Positions 17,857 through 28,143 are shown, counted from the first letter of the stretch. The stretch is 32,325 bases of DNA from Gemmatimonadota bacterium (GCA_025358315.1 JANYKA010000232.1:1-32325); one strand, 5' to 3'. A program made the numbers and translations. Notes: a model not told the origin generated them from the letters alone.

Positions 17857-18822
17857 GTGACCCAATCCGAAGTCGACCATAAACTGATCCAGAGCGTCCT
17901 CCAGCAAGTCGCCCGCCGCGTTGTCGGCCAAGAGGCGATGGTCGAGCGTCTGCTGGTGTCCCTGCTTACCGGCGGCCATGTGCTGCTCGAAGGCGTGCCC
18001 GGATTGGCAAAGACGCTGACCGTGCGCACACTGGCCGAATCGGTGAGCACGACGTTCAGCCGAATTCAGTTTACGCCGGACTTGTTACCGGCCGATGTTG
18101 TTGGCACGCAGGTGTTCGACCAGTCGACCGGTAAATTTTCCGTCAAGCAAGGACCGATTTTTGCAAATATCGTCCTGGCGGACGAAATCAATCGCGCTCC
18201 GGCAAAAGTGCAGGCCGCCCTCCTCGAGGCCATGCAAGAGCACCAAGTGACCATCGGTGGGCAAACGTTCATTTTGCAGGAACCGTTTCTGGTTCTCGCT
18301 ACCCAAAATCCGATCGAACAAGAGGGAACGTATCCGCTTCCCGAGGCGCAGGTCGATCGTTTTATGCTGAAGTTGCGCGTCGGATACCCGAGCCGCGACG
18401 AAGAGAAAGAGATCATGCGACGCATGGCCAGCGGCGATGCGATTGACGTCCAGGCCGTCGCGACTCCGGAACAAATTCTTGCCGCGCGCAAACGGGTGGC
18501 GCACATGCAGCTCGACGATCGCATTGTGGACTATATCGTCGACCTCGTCCATGCGACCCGCGCCCCGGCTGATGCGAAGCTCGCCGATCTCGTGCCGCTC
18601 ATCGAATACGGTGCGAGTCCGCGCGCGACAATTTCACTCGCTCAGGCCTCGCGCGCCCACGCCTTTCTGCGCGGCCGTGAGTTCGTTACGCCTGACGATG
18701 TCAAAGCGATGGCGCCCGACGTGCTGCGGCACCGCGTGCTGCTGACGTACGAGGCCGAGGCGGAGAACGTGACGAGTGATCAGGTGATCACTCGCGTGCT
18801 CGACGCTGTTCCGTCACCGTGA
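17857..18822 (+). CDS. MoxR-family AAA+ ATPase
   Basis: GTG 17857; Walker A 'LLEGVPGLAKT', 'VLADEINRAPAKVQAALLEAMQE', 'ATQNPIEQEGTYPLPEAQVDRFMLK'. Confidence 0.96.
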   Translation: MTQSEVDHKLIQSVLQQVARRVVGQEAMVERLLVSLLTGGHVLLEGVPGLAKTLTVRTLAESVSTTFSRIQFTPDLLPADVVGTQVFDQSTGKFSVKQGPIFANIVLADEINRAPAKVQAALLEAMQEHQVTIGGQTFILQEPFLVLATQNPIEQEGTYPLPEAQVDRFMLKLRVGYPSRDEEKEIMRRMASGDAIDVQAVATPEQILAARKRVAHMQLDDRIVDYIVDLVHATRAPADAKLADLVPLIEYGASPRATISLAQASRAHAFLRGREFVTPDDVKAMAPDVLRHRVLLTYEAEAENVTSDQVITRVLDAVPSP

Positions 18823-19718
18823 GTGCGATTGCGCCGGAAATTCTCCGGCAAGTCAAACGCATTGAATTGAAAACGCGTGGGCTCGTGAACTCGCGCTTCG
18901 TTGGTGAATATCATTCCGTGTTTAAAGGGCAGGGAATGGAGTTCTCGGAAGTGCGCGAATACCAGCCGGGCGACGAAGTGCGCACCATCGACTGGAACGT
19001 CAGTGCCAGAATGCGGCGGCTCTTCGTCAAGCGCTACGTCGAGGAGCGCGAGTTGACGGTGATGCTGATCGTCGACTGCTCGGGATCCAGCCGATTCGGA
19101 ACGGGCGATCGGGACAAACAGGCCATGGCGGCCGAACTGGCTGCGGTGCTGGCGTTGACGGCAACGCGTAACAATGACCGGGTCGGACTGATTCTTTGCT
19201 CCGACCGCATCGAGCACGTCGTGCGGCCGCGCAAAGGCCGCCGTCATGCCCTTCGCCTTGTGCGGGACGTGCTGGCGTGGCCTTCGACGTCGCGAGCCAC
19301 CGATCTGTCCGTGGCGCTCGACTACGCGCTTCGCGTGCTCGCCCACCACGCCATCGTATTTGTCATCTCCGACTTTGTCACCAAGAGCATCGATCGGCCG
19401 CTTAAGATGCTGGCCCAGCGGCACGATCTGGTGGCCGTCGTGCTCGATGATCCGGGCGAGCGGGTGTTGCCCGACCTGGGCGTGGCCCGCCTAGTCGATC
19501 CGGAAAGCGGTGCGTTGGTGGAAATTGACACGAGCGATGCGACCGTCCGCGCGCGTTACGCGGCCGAGCTCGCGACAGAACGGCAGGCCTTGCAAAAGCT
19601 TTTGCGCCGTCTGGCGATTGATGAGGTTCCGGTTCGCACTGAACGCGGATACGCCGAATCGCTGCTCCGGTTTTTCAATACCCGCGCGCTGCGCGGGCGG
19701 AAACTCCGGCGCCGTTGA
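18819..19718 (+). CDS. DUF58 domain-containing protein
   Basis: 'MEFSEVREYQPGDEVRTIDWNVSARMRRLFVKRYVEERELTVMLIVDCSGSSRFGT'. GTGA overlap with the MoxR gene. Confidence 0.95.
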   Translation: MSAIAPEILRQVKRIELKTRGLVNSRFVGEYHSVFKGQGMEFSEVREYQPGDEVRTIDWNVSARMRRLFVKRYVEERELTVMLIVDCSGSSRFGTGDRDKQAMAAELAAVLALTATRNNDRVGLILCSDRIEHVVRPRKGRRHALRLVRDVLAWPSTSRATDLSVALDYALRVLAHHAIVFVISDFVTKSIDRPLKMLAQRHDLVAVVLDDPGERVLPDLGVARLVDPESGALVEIDTSDATVRARYAAELATERQALQKLLRRLAIDEVPVRTERGYAESLLRFFNTRALRGRKLRRR

Positions 19719-20686
19719 TCGTGCGCCCGTCGCTTGTCGTGATGGTGATTGCACTGTTGCCGGTCTCGGCTGCTGTGCGATGCGTCATCGCGCAGGACGT
19801 CACGGCGCGCAGTTCGCTTGTGACGGTAACGGCGAGCCCAGAAACGGTCACCGTGGGCCAGCCGTTTTTCGTGCGCATTCGCGTCCGCGCGCCAAAGGCG
19901 GCGACGATCCGCTTTCCGGCACTGCCGGACTCGGGCGATGCGGTGGAACCCATCGACCCGCGAATAATCGATCAGGCCGATGATGCGGTAGCGGTCGATC
20001 GCACCGCAGTGTATCGGGTGGCGGCGTGGGATATCGGCACACGCACGGCGCGATTCGCGTCGGTGGGAGTGACCGTGGGCGGCGTGGAGCAGCTATTCTC
20101 GCTTCGCGTTCCACCGGTTGAGGTCCGGTCCGTTTTGCCATCGGACACCGCGTCCCGCAAGCCGAAGGGCGCGCGCGCGCCCCTTGCTGCGCCGAGCGGT
20201 CTTTGGCGGTTCTGGCTTCTACTCGGAGTGCTGCTGGCCGGAATCGCCTGGTACCTTTGGCGACGACCGAAAAACGTGCCACGGCCAACACCAACGCCGG
20301 ATGCGTTTAGTGCGGCGCAGGCCGCATTTAATTCGCTCGACGTCATGGCCCTCCATGAATGCGGCGAGCCGGGCCGTCATGTGATCGCGCACGTCGACGT
20401 GATGCGTGCCTACGTGGCCCGCCGGTTTCCCGCCGCTCCGGAATCGTGTACGGCAACCGAATTCACGACGGCGGTCGCGCCGCTCAATCTGCCCGTGACG
20501 TCAGAACGTCTGCGGGCACTGTTGCGGCTCGATGAATCGTTGCGCTTCGCGGGCGTGACGGTCGCGCCGGATGATGCGGCATTTTTTGCCCGCGAGGCGC
20601 GATCGGTTGTACAAGGAATTCAAGCGGAACACGAAGCCCGGCTACGCGCCGAAGATCGCGGCCCCCAACGCCCGAAACGCCGATGA
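19715..20686 (+). CDS. Membrane protein of the MoxR/Bat cluster (DUF4381/BatD-like arrangement)
   Basis: Signal peptide, 'SLVTVTASPETVTVGQPFFVRIRVRAPK' beta domain, one TM ('FWLLLGVLLAGIAWYLWRR') and a C-terminal helical domain, in a conserved cluster position. Confidence 0.7.
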   Translation: MIVRPSLVVMVIALLPVSAAVRCVIAQDVTARSSLVTVTASPETVTVGQPFFVRIRVRAPKAATIRFPALPDSGDAVEPIDPRIIDQADDAVAVDRTAVYRVAAWDIGTRTARFASVGVTVGGVEQLFSLRVPPVEVRSVLPSDTASRKPKGARAPLAAPSGLWRFWLLLGVLLAGIAWYLWRRPKNVPRPTPTPDAFSAAQAAFNSLDVMALHECGEPGRHVIAHVDVMRAYVARRFPAAPESCTATEFTTAVAPLNLPVTSERLRALLRLDESLRFAGVTVAPDDAAFFAREARSVVQGIQAEHEARLRAEDRGPQRPKRR

Positions 20687-21675
20687 TCCGGTTTGGTGTC
20701 ATCGATTTCGGTCAGCCGTGGTGGCTGCTGATGCTGCTGTTGCCAGTGGCGTGGCTCCTGTGGCGCCGCCATCGTCGCCCAGCGGCGATCCTGTTCTCGC
20801 GCGTGGATGTGCTGGTCCGCGGCCCATCGCTCGGACGATGGACCGCGCGACTGATGCTCGCCGCGCGCATCATCGCCATTCTCGGCACCGCACTCGCGCT
20901 CGCGCGCCCGCGCGCCGGAGCGCGCGTCGAACAGGTCAATGGCGACGGCATCAGTATCATGTTGGCGATCGATCTTTCCAGCTCAATGCTTTCCGAGGAT
21001 TTTCAGCCGCAGAATAGGATCGAGGTTGCCAAAGACCGGGTGAAGCAATTCATCAACGGACGCACGGCCGACCAAATCGGACTCGTGTCATTTTCCGGTG
21101 AAGCACTGACGCAGGTTCCACTCACGGTGGATTATCCCGTGCTGTTGGCGGCCGTTGATAACCTGCAGTCCGGTCAGCTCGAAGATGGCACGGCTATTGG
21201 CACGGCGATCGCTACCGCTGCCAATCGCCTTCGCAACGCCGCTGGCCGGTCGAAAGTGCTCATCCTACTCACCGATGGCGTGAACAATCGCGGCGCGATT
21301 GATCCGCGGACGGCGGCGCAAGCAGCGGCGGCGCTCGGCATTCGTATCTACACGATCGGTGTGGGCACCGAGGGAATGGCGCCCGTTCCGGTGGGGCGCG
21401 GCGTCTTTGGGCTTCGGTACGAGCTTCGCCCGGTGGAACTCGACGAACCACTGCTCGAGTCCATTGCGCAATCGAGCGGCGGTCGATACTTCCGGGCGCG
21501 CGACGGCCAGGCCCTGCAGCGCATATACCAACAAATCGATCAGCTCGAGCGCTCGCCTGTTCGTGCGAAGCGCTACGTGCGCTACCGCGAACTCTATCGA
21601 TGGCCGCTCGGCGTGGCCCTCGGCGCGCTGATGCTTGAACTCGTGCTTCTGGCCGTGCGAGGACCGCTCCCATGA
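20683..21675 (+). CDS. von Willebrand factor A domain protein, BatA-like
   Basis: MIDAS 'MLAIDLSSSMLSEDF' and 'ILLTDGVNNRGAIDP' with flanking TM helices. ATGA overlap with the upstream gene. Confidence 0.92.
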   Translation: MIRFGVIDFGQPWWLLMLLLPVAWLLWRRHRRPAAILFSRVDVLVRGPSLGRWTARLMLAARIIAILGTALALARPRAGARVEQVNGDGISIMLAIDLSSSMLSEDFQPQNRIEVAKDRVKQFINGRTADQIGLVSFSGEALTQVPLTVDYPVLLAAVDNLQSGQLEDGTAIGTAIATAANRLRNAAGRSKVLILLTDGVNNRGAIDPRTAAQAAAALGIRIYTIGVGTEGMAPVPVGRGVFGLRYELRPVELDEPLLESIAQSSGGRYFRARDGQALQRIYQQIDQLERSPVRAKRYVRYRELYRWPLGVALGALMLELVLLAVRGPLP

Positions 21676-23345
21676 ACCTGCACTTCGATGTGCTGTGGGC
21701 TGCCGTGGTCGCGGCGATTCTGCCATTCGTGACGGCGCTGACGTATTGGTTTTGGCATCGGCGGCGGCTCGTACGCCTGTCGCGCCTTGGCGGTGAGGCG
21801 GCATTGTCGCGGCTCGCGCCAGCAGAAGCCCGGCAAGCGCCGATCGCCCGCGCGGCGCGCATGTCGGTTGTGCTCGGTCTCACGATGCTCGCATACGCTG
21901 GACCACGGTGGGGCACCGGCACATCCGTGGTACACACAGAAGGCATTGATGTGGTGCTGGCAATTGATGCCTCATTGTCGATGCTGGCCGAAGACGAGCG
22001 TCCGAGTCGACTTGAGCGACTCAAGCAGGATGTGCGGCGATTCCGGGCCGCCGCACCCGGAAATCGTATTGCGCTACTCGCGTTCGCCGGCCGTAGCTAC
22101 ATCCTGACTCCGTTGACATCGGACCAAGGTGCCATTGAACTGTATCTCGATAATCTCGATCCCTCGATCGTCGGGCAGGCGGGTACGGCACTCGAGCCAA
22201 CGATTCGCCAGGGTGTGGAGTTGCTCAAGGCCGCCCGCGGTGCCGCTGGACGGGCGCTGGTCGTGATGAGCGATGGCGAAGTATTTGACGATCGGTCCGC
22301 AGCACTCGCCGCGGCGGCGGCAGCGCGCGACGCGGAGATTTCGATTGTCACGGTCGGCTACGGCACCGAAGCGGGCACGTCGATTCCCGTGCGGGAAGGA
22401 GCGTCGATTGTTGCCAAGCGCGACAACAACGGCACGATGGTCATCACGAAATACAATCCTGAGCTGCTGCGCGATATCGCCCGGGCCGGCGGCGGAGAGT
22501 TCATCGCCGCGAGTGCAACCGACAAGGGTGCGCGAATACAACAGGTGCTGGCCCGCCTCGATTCCAAACAGCGCGATATTCAAGAGGGGCTTTCGCGGCC
22601 ACTCCGACTCACTTGGTTATTGCTGCCGGCTCTGCTGCTCCTGCTGTACGATTCGTGGCGCGCCGACGGTGGGTCGTTCACCCGACTCCGGCGGATGCTG
22701 CGGCTTGCCGGTCCGGTGCTACTGGTGGCGATGCTGCCGCGCTCGGCAATGGCGCAATCATCGGCGGACGCACTCGCGGAGTTTAACGCGGGACGGTTCG
22801 TGCGCGCCGCGCAATTGTGGCGCCAGCAAATTGCCGGCGGCGACGTCCGCCCTCTCACCCTGTTCAATCTCGGAACCGCACTGCTGTCGGCCGACTCGCT
22901 GGTCAGTGCGAGCGAGGTGCTGGAACGAGCCGCGCTGAGTCCGGACGCAACCATTCGTCAGCGGGCACTGTACAACCTTGGCCTGACGCAGTTGCGGCGT
23001 GGGCTGCGACCGGATAACCCCGATGCGGCTCGCGCGCTGTCGGGTGCAATCGCCGCGTATCGCTCACTCCTCTTGCAACGCCCGCAAGACGCCGAGGCTC
23101 GTTGGAATTACGAATTGGCACTTCGTGTGAAGCAACAGCAGGGCGGCGGCGGTGGCCAGAATAATCAGAGCAATAACAATCAGCAGCCACAGCCGCGGCC
23201 CCAACAGCCCGATAACGGCGGTACGATGTCGCGCCAGCAGGCCGAGCAGTTGCTCGCGGCGGCATCGCGCGACGAAAAGGAAACCCAAGGCAAACAAAAA
23301 AAGGGCATGCGTCAAGAACGACCACCGGGAGGAAAAGACTGGTGA
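21672..23345 (+). CDS. VWA plus TPR protein, BatB-BatC-like fusion
   Basis: MIDAS 'VLAIDASLSMLAEDERPSRLERLK'; TPR-like 'LFNLGTALLSADSLVSASEVLERAAL' and 'YNLGLTQLRRGL'; C-terminal Q/N-rich low-complexity tail. Confidence 0.9.
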   Translation: MNLHFDVLWAAVVAAILPFVTALTYWFWHRRRLVRLSRLGGEAALSRLAPAEARQAPIARAARMSVVLGLTMLAYAGPRWGTGTSVVHTEGIDVVLAIDASLSMLAEDERPSRLERLKQDVRRFRAAAPGNRIALLAFAGRSYILTPLTSDQGAIELYLDNLDPSIVGQAGTALEPTIRQGVELLKAARGAAGRALVVMSDGEVFDDRSAALAAAAAARDAEISIVTVGYGTEAGTSIPVREGASIVAKRDNNGTMVITKYNPELLRDIARAGGGEFIAASATDKGARIQQVLARLDSKQRDIQEGLSRPLRLTWLLLPALLLLLYDSWRADGGSFTRLRRMLRLAGPVLLVAMLPRSAMAQSSADALAEFNAGRFVRAAQLWRQQIAGGDVRPLTLFNLGTALLSADSLVSASEVLERAALSPDATIRQRALYNLGLTQLRRGLRPDNPDAARALSGAIAAYRSLLLQRPQDAEARWNYELALRVKQQQGGGGGQNNQSNNNQQPQPRPQQPDNGGTMSRQQAEQLLAAASRDEKETQGKQKKGMRQERPPGGKDW

Positions 23346-25429
23346 GCCTCCTGCCGGTCCTGTTGTTCCTACAAGTCGCCGCAGCGCAGGGGCCGCTGCC
23401 CGAGATTGTCACGCGTTCGCGTCTTGACCGGTCACGTGGCGTGGATTTTCACGCACTCGTCACGCCAGAAACCGTCTATGTGGGGCAGCAGTCCACGTTT
23501 CAGCTCGGTGTGTTTCTCGATCAGGAAACGCGTCAGCGGTTGCGGCGCAATCCGGAATTCGTACCGCCGGAATCCCGAGCGCTGCTTTCATACGATTTGC
23601 CGGAGCGCGGGAATGGCTTTACGGGCACGATTGATGGTCGGTCAATGGAAGTGCACATCTTTCGGCGTGCGCTCTTTCCGTTGTCGGCCGGGCGGTATGT
23701 GATTCCGTCGGCGCACCTGAATTATGCTCTGCCGCAAAGCGCGAGTTTTTTCAGTCGCGAGGAAATGTTCACGCTTCGCTCCGAAGCGGTCACCGTCACG
23801 GCAATCGACGTACCGTCGGCCGGGCGGCCTTCCGATTGGCTCGGCGCCGTCGGTATTTGGCGCGCCAGCGCCCACATGGATTCGGCGCGCGGTCGAGCTG
23901 GCGATCCGCTCGTGCTGACGCTGCGCATCGAAGGGCAGGGAAATGTGACGCTGTTGCCGCGCCCGGGACTGGCTATTCCCTGGGCCAATGTTGTTGCCGC
24001 CGACGAACGCGTGCGCCTGGACTCCACGCCGACCGCAATGCGGGGCAGCAAGGAATTCGATTGGCTGATCACCCCAACGGCCAGCGGCCCACAACGTGTG
24101 CCAGCGATTCGCTACGCCTATTTCAACCCGTTCGCCCGCCGATACGAAGTTGCCATGTCTGTGCCGCTTGACGTGCGGGTCGCCCCCGGCGACGTGGTGA
24201 TGCCTGATCCGGTCGCAGCGCCGTTGGTTACCGTCGAGGCACCACTCGCACTGCGGCCCACCCTCGGCGACGACACGCCGACACCGCTCGGTGATTCGCC
24301 GGTGCTTCAGTGGTGGTTCGCACTCTTGCCGGTGGCGGCATTTGCCGGCTGGGTGGCGCGGCGCCCGCGGCGAAAACGTCGCAATGCAACCGCCGCGGAA
24401 CAGTTGAACTCCATGGTGAAGGCACCTGCCGCGACGGTCTCCGCCGCCTCGGTGCGTCGTGTCTTCATCGAGGCGGTACGGAGCCGCACCCTGCTACACG
24501 AAGCGCTCCTCACGCAGCCTGGAGCGTGGACGCGGGCGCTTCGACTTGAAGGGGTCGAAGGCAACACGGCGGCAGAAGTGGAGAAGTTTCTTATTGAGGC
24601 CGACGAAGCATCGTTCGGCACCGGTGGGCTGCTCACCGCCGCGCGGGCGAATGCATTATTTCGGCGCGTTGACCGTGAAGCCCGATCGCTGCGGTCACAG
24701 CCTTCGTCCGTGACCATCACGGCGGTAACGGTTGCAATGCTAGTTATGACCACCGGGTCGCTCCTGGCGCGCGATCTACAACGGGCGCGTGAACCATTCG
24801 CGGTCGGGATCGCAGCCTATGCTGGCGGAGACTATTTGCGCGCCGAGCGATTTTTCGCCGACGCCGCGCGTGCCGCGCCCCGCTCGGCTGCGGCGTGGGC
24901 CAATTTTGGCACGGCCGGCTGGGCAGCACATGACACGGCCAGCGCCGTCGTCGGCTGGCAACGCGCCTTGCGTCTCGATCCAACATCAGACGATCTGCGC
25001 ACTGGCCTGATGCGAGTTGGCGCGCCTCAGGATGTTGGCCGCGCACGGGTGTTGGCGCTGCCCTCGCGATTCCCGTCGGCTCTGGCGCTGCTACTCTGGA
25101 CGGTGGGATGGATCGCTACGGCTCGGCAAAGCTGGCGCCGGCGACCGTCGGCGATGCTGGCACTGCTTACGATAATTCTCGGCGGCACAAGCGTGATGGC
25201 CGCGCGTGCCTTCGAGAATCGGCTCGAAGGCCGCGGGCTCGCGGTCATCACCGATCCGACAGCGTTGCGATCGCTCCCGGCGCTCGGTGCCGAGGGGGGA
25301 TCCGTGCCGCTCATTGGAGAAGTGGCGCGGATCGACCAGCGCTCGGGCGTATGGGCTCACGTGATTCTTGAGGGCGGGCGTGCCGGCTGGTTGCCCGCTG
25401 AGCGCGTCGTGCGCCTCGGCAATGATTGA
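23342..25429 (+). CDS. BatD-like protein fused to TPR and SH3-like region (BatD-BatE-like)
   Basis: N-terminal 'VTPETVYVGQQSTFQLGVFLDQETRQRLRRNPEFVPPE', TM, 'AYAGGDYLRAERFFADAARAAPRSAAAWANFGTAGW' TPR, then 'VARIDQRSGVWAHVILEGGRAGWLPAERV' SH3-like tail. Confidence 0.85.
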   Translation: MSLLPVLLFLQVAAAQGPLPEIVTRSRLDRSRGVDFHALVTPETVYVGQQSTFQLGVFLDQETRQRLRRNPEFVPPESRALLSYDLPERGNGFTGTIDGRSMEVHIFRRALFPLSAGRYVIPSAHLNYALPQSASFFSREEMFTLRSEAVTVTAIDVPSAGRPSDWLGAVGIWRASAHMDSARGRAGDPLVLTLRIEGQGNVTLLPRPGLAIPWANVVAADERVRLDSTPTAMRGSKEFDWLITPTASGPQRVPAIRYAYFNPFARRYEVAMSVPLDVRVAPGDVVMPDPVAAPLVTVEAPLALRPTLGDDTPTPLGDSPVLQWWFALLPVAAFAGWVARRPRRKRRNATAAEQLNSMVKAPAATVSAASVRRVFIEAVRSRTLLHEALLTQPGAWTRALRLEGVEGNTAAEVEKFLIEADEASFGTGGLLTAARANALFRRVDREARSLRSQPSSVTITAVTVAMLVMTTGSLLARDLQRAREPFAVGIAAYAGGDYLRAERFFADAARAAPRSAAAWANFGTAGWAAHDTASAVVGWQRALRLDPTSDDLRTGLMRVGAPQDVGRARVLALPSRFPSALALLLWTVGWIATARQSWRRRPSAMLALLTIILGGTSVMAARAFENRLEGRGLAVITDPTALRSLPALGAEGGSVPLIGEVARIDQRSGVWAHVILEGGRAGWLPAERVVRLGND

Positions 25430-27227
25430 CCAGTCCCGCGTTCGCGGGGAGATTTCCGCCGTGAACTCTGCGCATCGTGTTGCTATCCTCCCATCGGCCG
25501 TGGCCGACCAAATCGCTGCTGGCGAAGTTGTTGAGCGCCCCGCATCGGTGGTCAAGGAGCTTGTGGAGAATGCACTGGATGCTGGAGCGACGACTATCGA
25601 TATCGCCATCGGCGAGGGTGGCCGGGCGCTGGTGCGCGTCAGCGACGACGGCGCCGGTATGTCGCGCGAAGATGCCGCGCTGTCTATTGAACGCCACGCC
25701 ACGTCGAAGATTCAAGTCGCCGCCGATCTGGTGGGCGTACTGAGTTTCGGATTTCGGGGCGAGGCCCTCCCGGCGATCGGCTCCGTGTCGCGGATGGAAA
25801 TCGCAACGTCGACTGCTGACGGTAGCGGAACGCGGGTGCGCGTGGCCGGCGGCACGTTGCTTGATGTGAGCGACGCGGCCCGTCGCCGCGGCACGGCCGT
25901 ATCCGTCGAGGCGTTGTTCTACAACACACCGGCGCGCCAGAAATTTTTGCGCGGTGCCCGCAGTGAATGGCGGGCGATCACAGAGATCGTCACGACCATG
26001 GCGCTCACGCGCTGCGATGTCCGCATCACCCTCTCGCAGGACGGCAAGGAAGCGTTGGTCCTTCCGGCCGCCGCCTCACTGCGCGATCGGGTCGCGGCGA
26101 TTTGGGGAGTCGATGCCTCCGAATCCCTCGTGACCGTGGAGGACGTGAGCGGTCCGATTCGCGTGAGCGGTCTGGTGCAGCGCCCGGCCGATGTCGGTCT
26201 TACGAGCCGTCGCGTGTTTTGTTCGGTGAACGGCCGCGCCGTGCGTGACAACGGTCTCGTGCGCGCCGCCGAGGCGGCGTACCGCTCGACGATTCCATCC
26301 GGCGTGCGGCCAACAGTGTTGCTGCTGCTAGAGGTACCGTCGGCCGACGTCGACGTCAACGTCCATCCCGCAAAAGCGGAAGTTCGCTTTCGCGATCGGT
26401 GGAACACCGAGCGCGCCGTGGAACGCGCCGTCCGGCGCGCCCTCGGCACGGAAGACAGTGCGGCGGCGTTCGGCTACACGGTCCGCACCTTTGCCGCTCC
26501 GACGTTCGAAGCCGGCGCGACGATGGATATCCGCGCGCTGCAGAGTGATCCGCTCGACGCCTCACCGCTGTTCGAACAATCCGAACCGGACGGAGCGACG
26601 ACGAGTCCCGCACGCGATGCACATGCTACAAACCCGATCGTGAGTCCGCCGCAGATCGTCTGCCCGCCACTCATGCAACTGCGGCGGACCTGGATGCTGT
26701 TTGAGCGCGATGATGCGGTTGTTCTTATTGACCAGCATTCGGCACACGAGCGCGTGCTCTTTGAACGATTTATGGGCACGCTGGAGCGCGGTGACTCACC
26801 ATCGCAGCGGTTGCTCTTTCCAATGACACTGCACCTCACTCCGGCTGACGCCGAAGCGTTTGAAGAGCATCGTGATTTATTTGCGAAACTTGGATTCGAG
26901 ATTGAAGGGTTTGGCACGCACAGCCTTATCGTGTCGAGCGTACCGATGCCGCATCCACGGTTCGACGCCGAGCGATGTCTGCGGGATACCCTCGCCACGC
27001 TCTCCGGCGATCGATTCGCCAGCGGCCTCGCCCGTCACGAGCGCCTCGCGGCAACAGTCGCGTGCAAGGCGGCGGTGAAAGCCGGTGATGAACTCGCACC
27101 GTCGGAAATGCGGGCGCTCTACATCGCGCTCTCGGGAACCACCCTCCCGGCGCACGATGTGCACGGCCGGAGTACTATCGTGCAGATCAGTTGGGATGAG
27201 CTCGAACGACGCTTTGGCCGACGCTGA
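25422..27227 (+). CDS. mutL: DNA mismatch repair protein MutL
   Basis: 'ILPSAVADQIAAGEVVERPASVVKELVENALDAGAT', 'GFRGEALPAIGSVSRMEI', and C-terminal 'IDQHSAHERVLFERF'. Start may be GTG 25461. Confidence 0.97.
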   Translation: MIDQSRVRGEISAVNSAHRVAILPSAVADQIAAGEVVERPASVVKELVENALDAGATTIDIAIGEGGRALVRVSDDGAGMSREDAALSIERHATSKIQVAADLVGVLSFGFRGEALPAIGSVSRMEIATSTADGSGTRVRVAGGTLLDVSDAARRRGTAVSVEALFYNTPARQKFLRGARSEWRAITEIVTTMALTRCDVRITLSQDGKEALVLPAAASLRDRVAAIWGVDASESLVTVEDVSGPIRVSGLVQRPADVGLTSRRVFCSVNGRAVRDNGLVRAAEAAYRSTIPSGVRPTVLLLLEVPSADVDVNVHPAKAEVRFRDRWNTERAVERAVRRALGTEDSAAAFGYTVRTFAAPTFEAGATMDIRALQSDPLDASPLFEQSEPDGATTSPARDAHATNPIVSPPQIVCPPLMQLRRTWMLFERDDAVVLIDQHSAHERVLFERFMGTLERGDSPSQRLLFPMTLHLTPADAEAFEEHRDLFAKLGFEIEGFGTHSLIVSSVPMPHPRFDAERCLRDTLATLSGDRFASGLARHERLAATVACKAAVKAGDELAPSEMRALYIALSGTTLPAHDVHGRSTIVQISWDELERRFGRR

Positions 27228-28143
27228 CCTGCGCATCATCTGCGGCCCCACGGCGGCAGGAAAATCGGCGGTGGCGATGGAACTTGCTGCCCGCCACGGG
27301 CTCACGATTGTCAGCGCCGATTCACGGCAGATCTATCGGCGCTTCGATATTGGCACTGCGAAGCCTTCCGCAGGCGACCGGGCTCGCGTTCCGCATCTCG
27401 GTATCGACGTCGCCGATCCGACGGAACGCTGGTCGGCGGCGCGATGGGCCGTCGAAGCGAACCAGGCGGTCACGGCACTCGGCACTGATCGAACGATTGT
27501 GGTCGGCGGAACCGGCTTCTATTTGCGGGCGCTCGTCGAGCCGCTCTTCGATGCCCCGGTACTCGATGCGACACGCCGAGCCGCGTTACAACAGGAACTG
27601 GCCGGCCGCACGCTCGATGAATTGCGCCGTTGGTGCCTGACGCTCGACCCGGCCCGCGCCCACTTGGGCCGGACCCAGTTATTGCGCGCCATTGAAATCG
27701 CGCTGTTCACCGGCCGGCGACACAGCGATCTGCTGGCCGAGAGCCAGCATCGGGTGAGCGAATCGCAGCCGTCGGTCAGGCGTGTGCGATGGTTGGTTAT
27801 TGATCCCGGGGCGCGACTGGCCGCTCAGCTCGAAGGACGCCTCGATGCCATGCTCGCGTCCGGCTGGCCGGAGGAGGTTCGTGAACTCGCCCACGATGTG
27901 CCTGCTGACGCCCCGGCGTGGCAGGCTTGTGGATATGCCGTGCTTAAGGATTACGTCGAGGGCGCCCGCACGCTGGCTGGTGCCCGCGACGCTATACTTA
28001 TTGCAACGCGGCAGTATGCCAAACGGCAGCGAACCTGGTTTCGCAACCAGCTCGCAGGTGCACATGTGACGCGCCTCAATCCGCACGACGCGATATCTGA
28101 CGCCCGCGTAAACGCGTGGTGGAGCGGGGGAGACTCGGCGTGA
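27196..28143 (+). CDS. miaA: tRNA dimethylallyltransferase
   Basis: 'RIICGPTAAGKSAVAMELAARHGLTIVSADSRQIYRRFDIGTAKPS', 'VGGTGFYLRALVEPLF', 'TRQYAKRQRTWFRNQ'. Overlaps mutL by 32 bp. Confidence 0.97.
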   Translation: MSSNDALADADLRIICGPTAAGKSAVAMELAARHGLTIVSADSRQIYRRFDIGTAKPSAGDRARVPHLGIDVADPTERWSAARWAVEANQAVTALGTDRTIVVGGTGFYLRALVEPLFDAPVLDATRRAALQQELAGRTLDELRRWCLTLDPARAHLGRTQLLRAIEIALFTGRRHSDLLAESQHRVSESQPSVRRVRWLVIDPGARLAAQLEGRLDAMLASGWPEEVRELAHDVPADAPAWQACGYAVLKDYVEGARTLAGARDAILIATRQYAKRQRTWFRNQLAGAHVTRLNPHDAISDARVNAWWSGGDSA

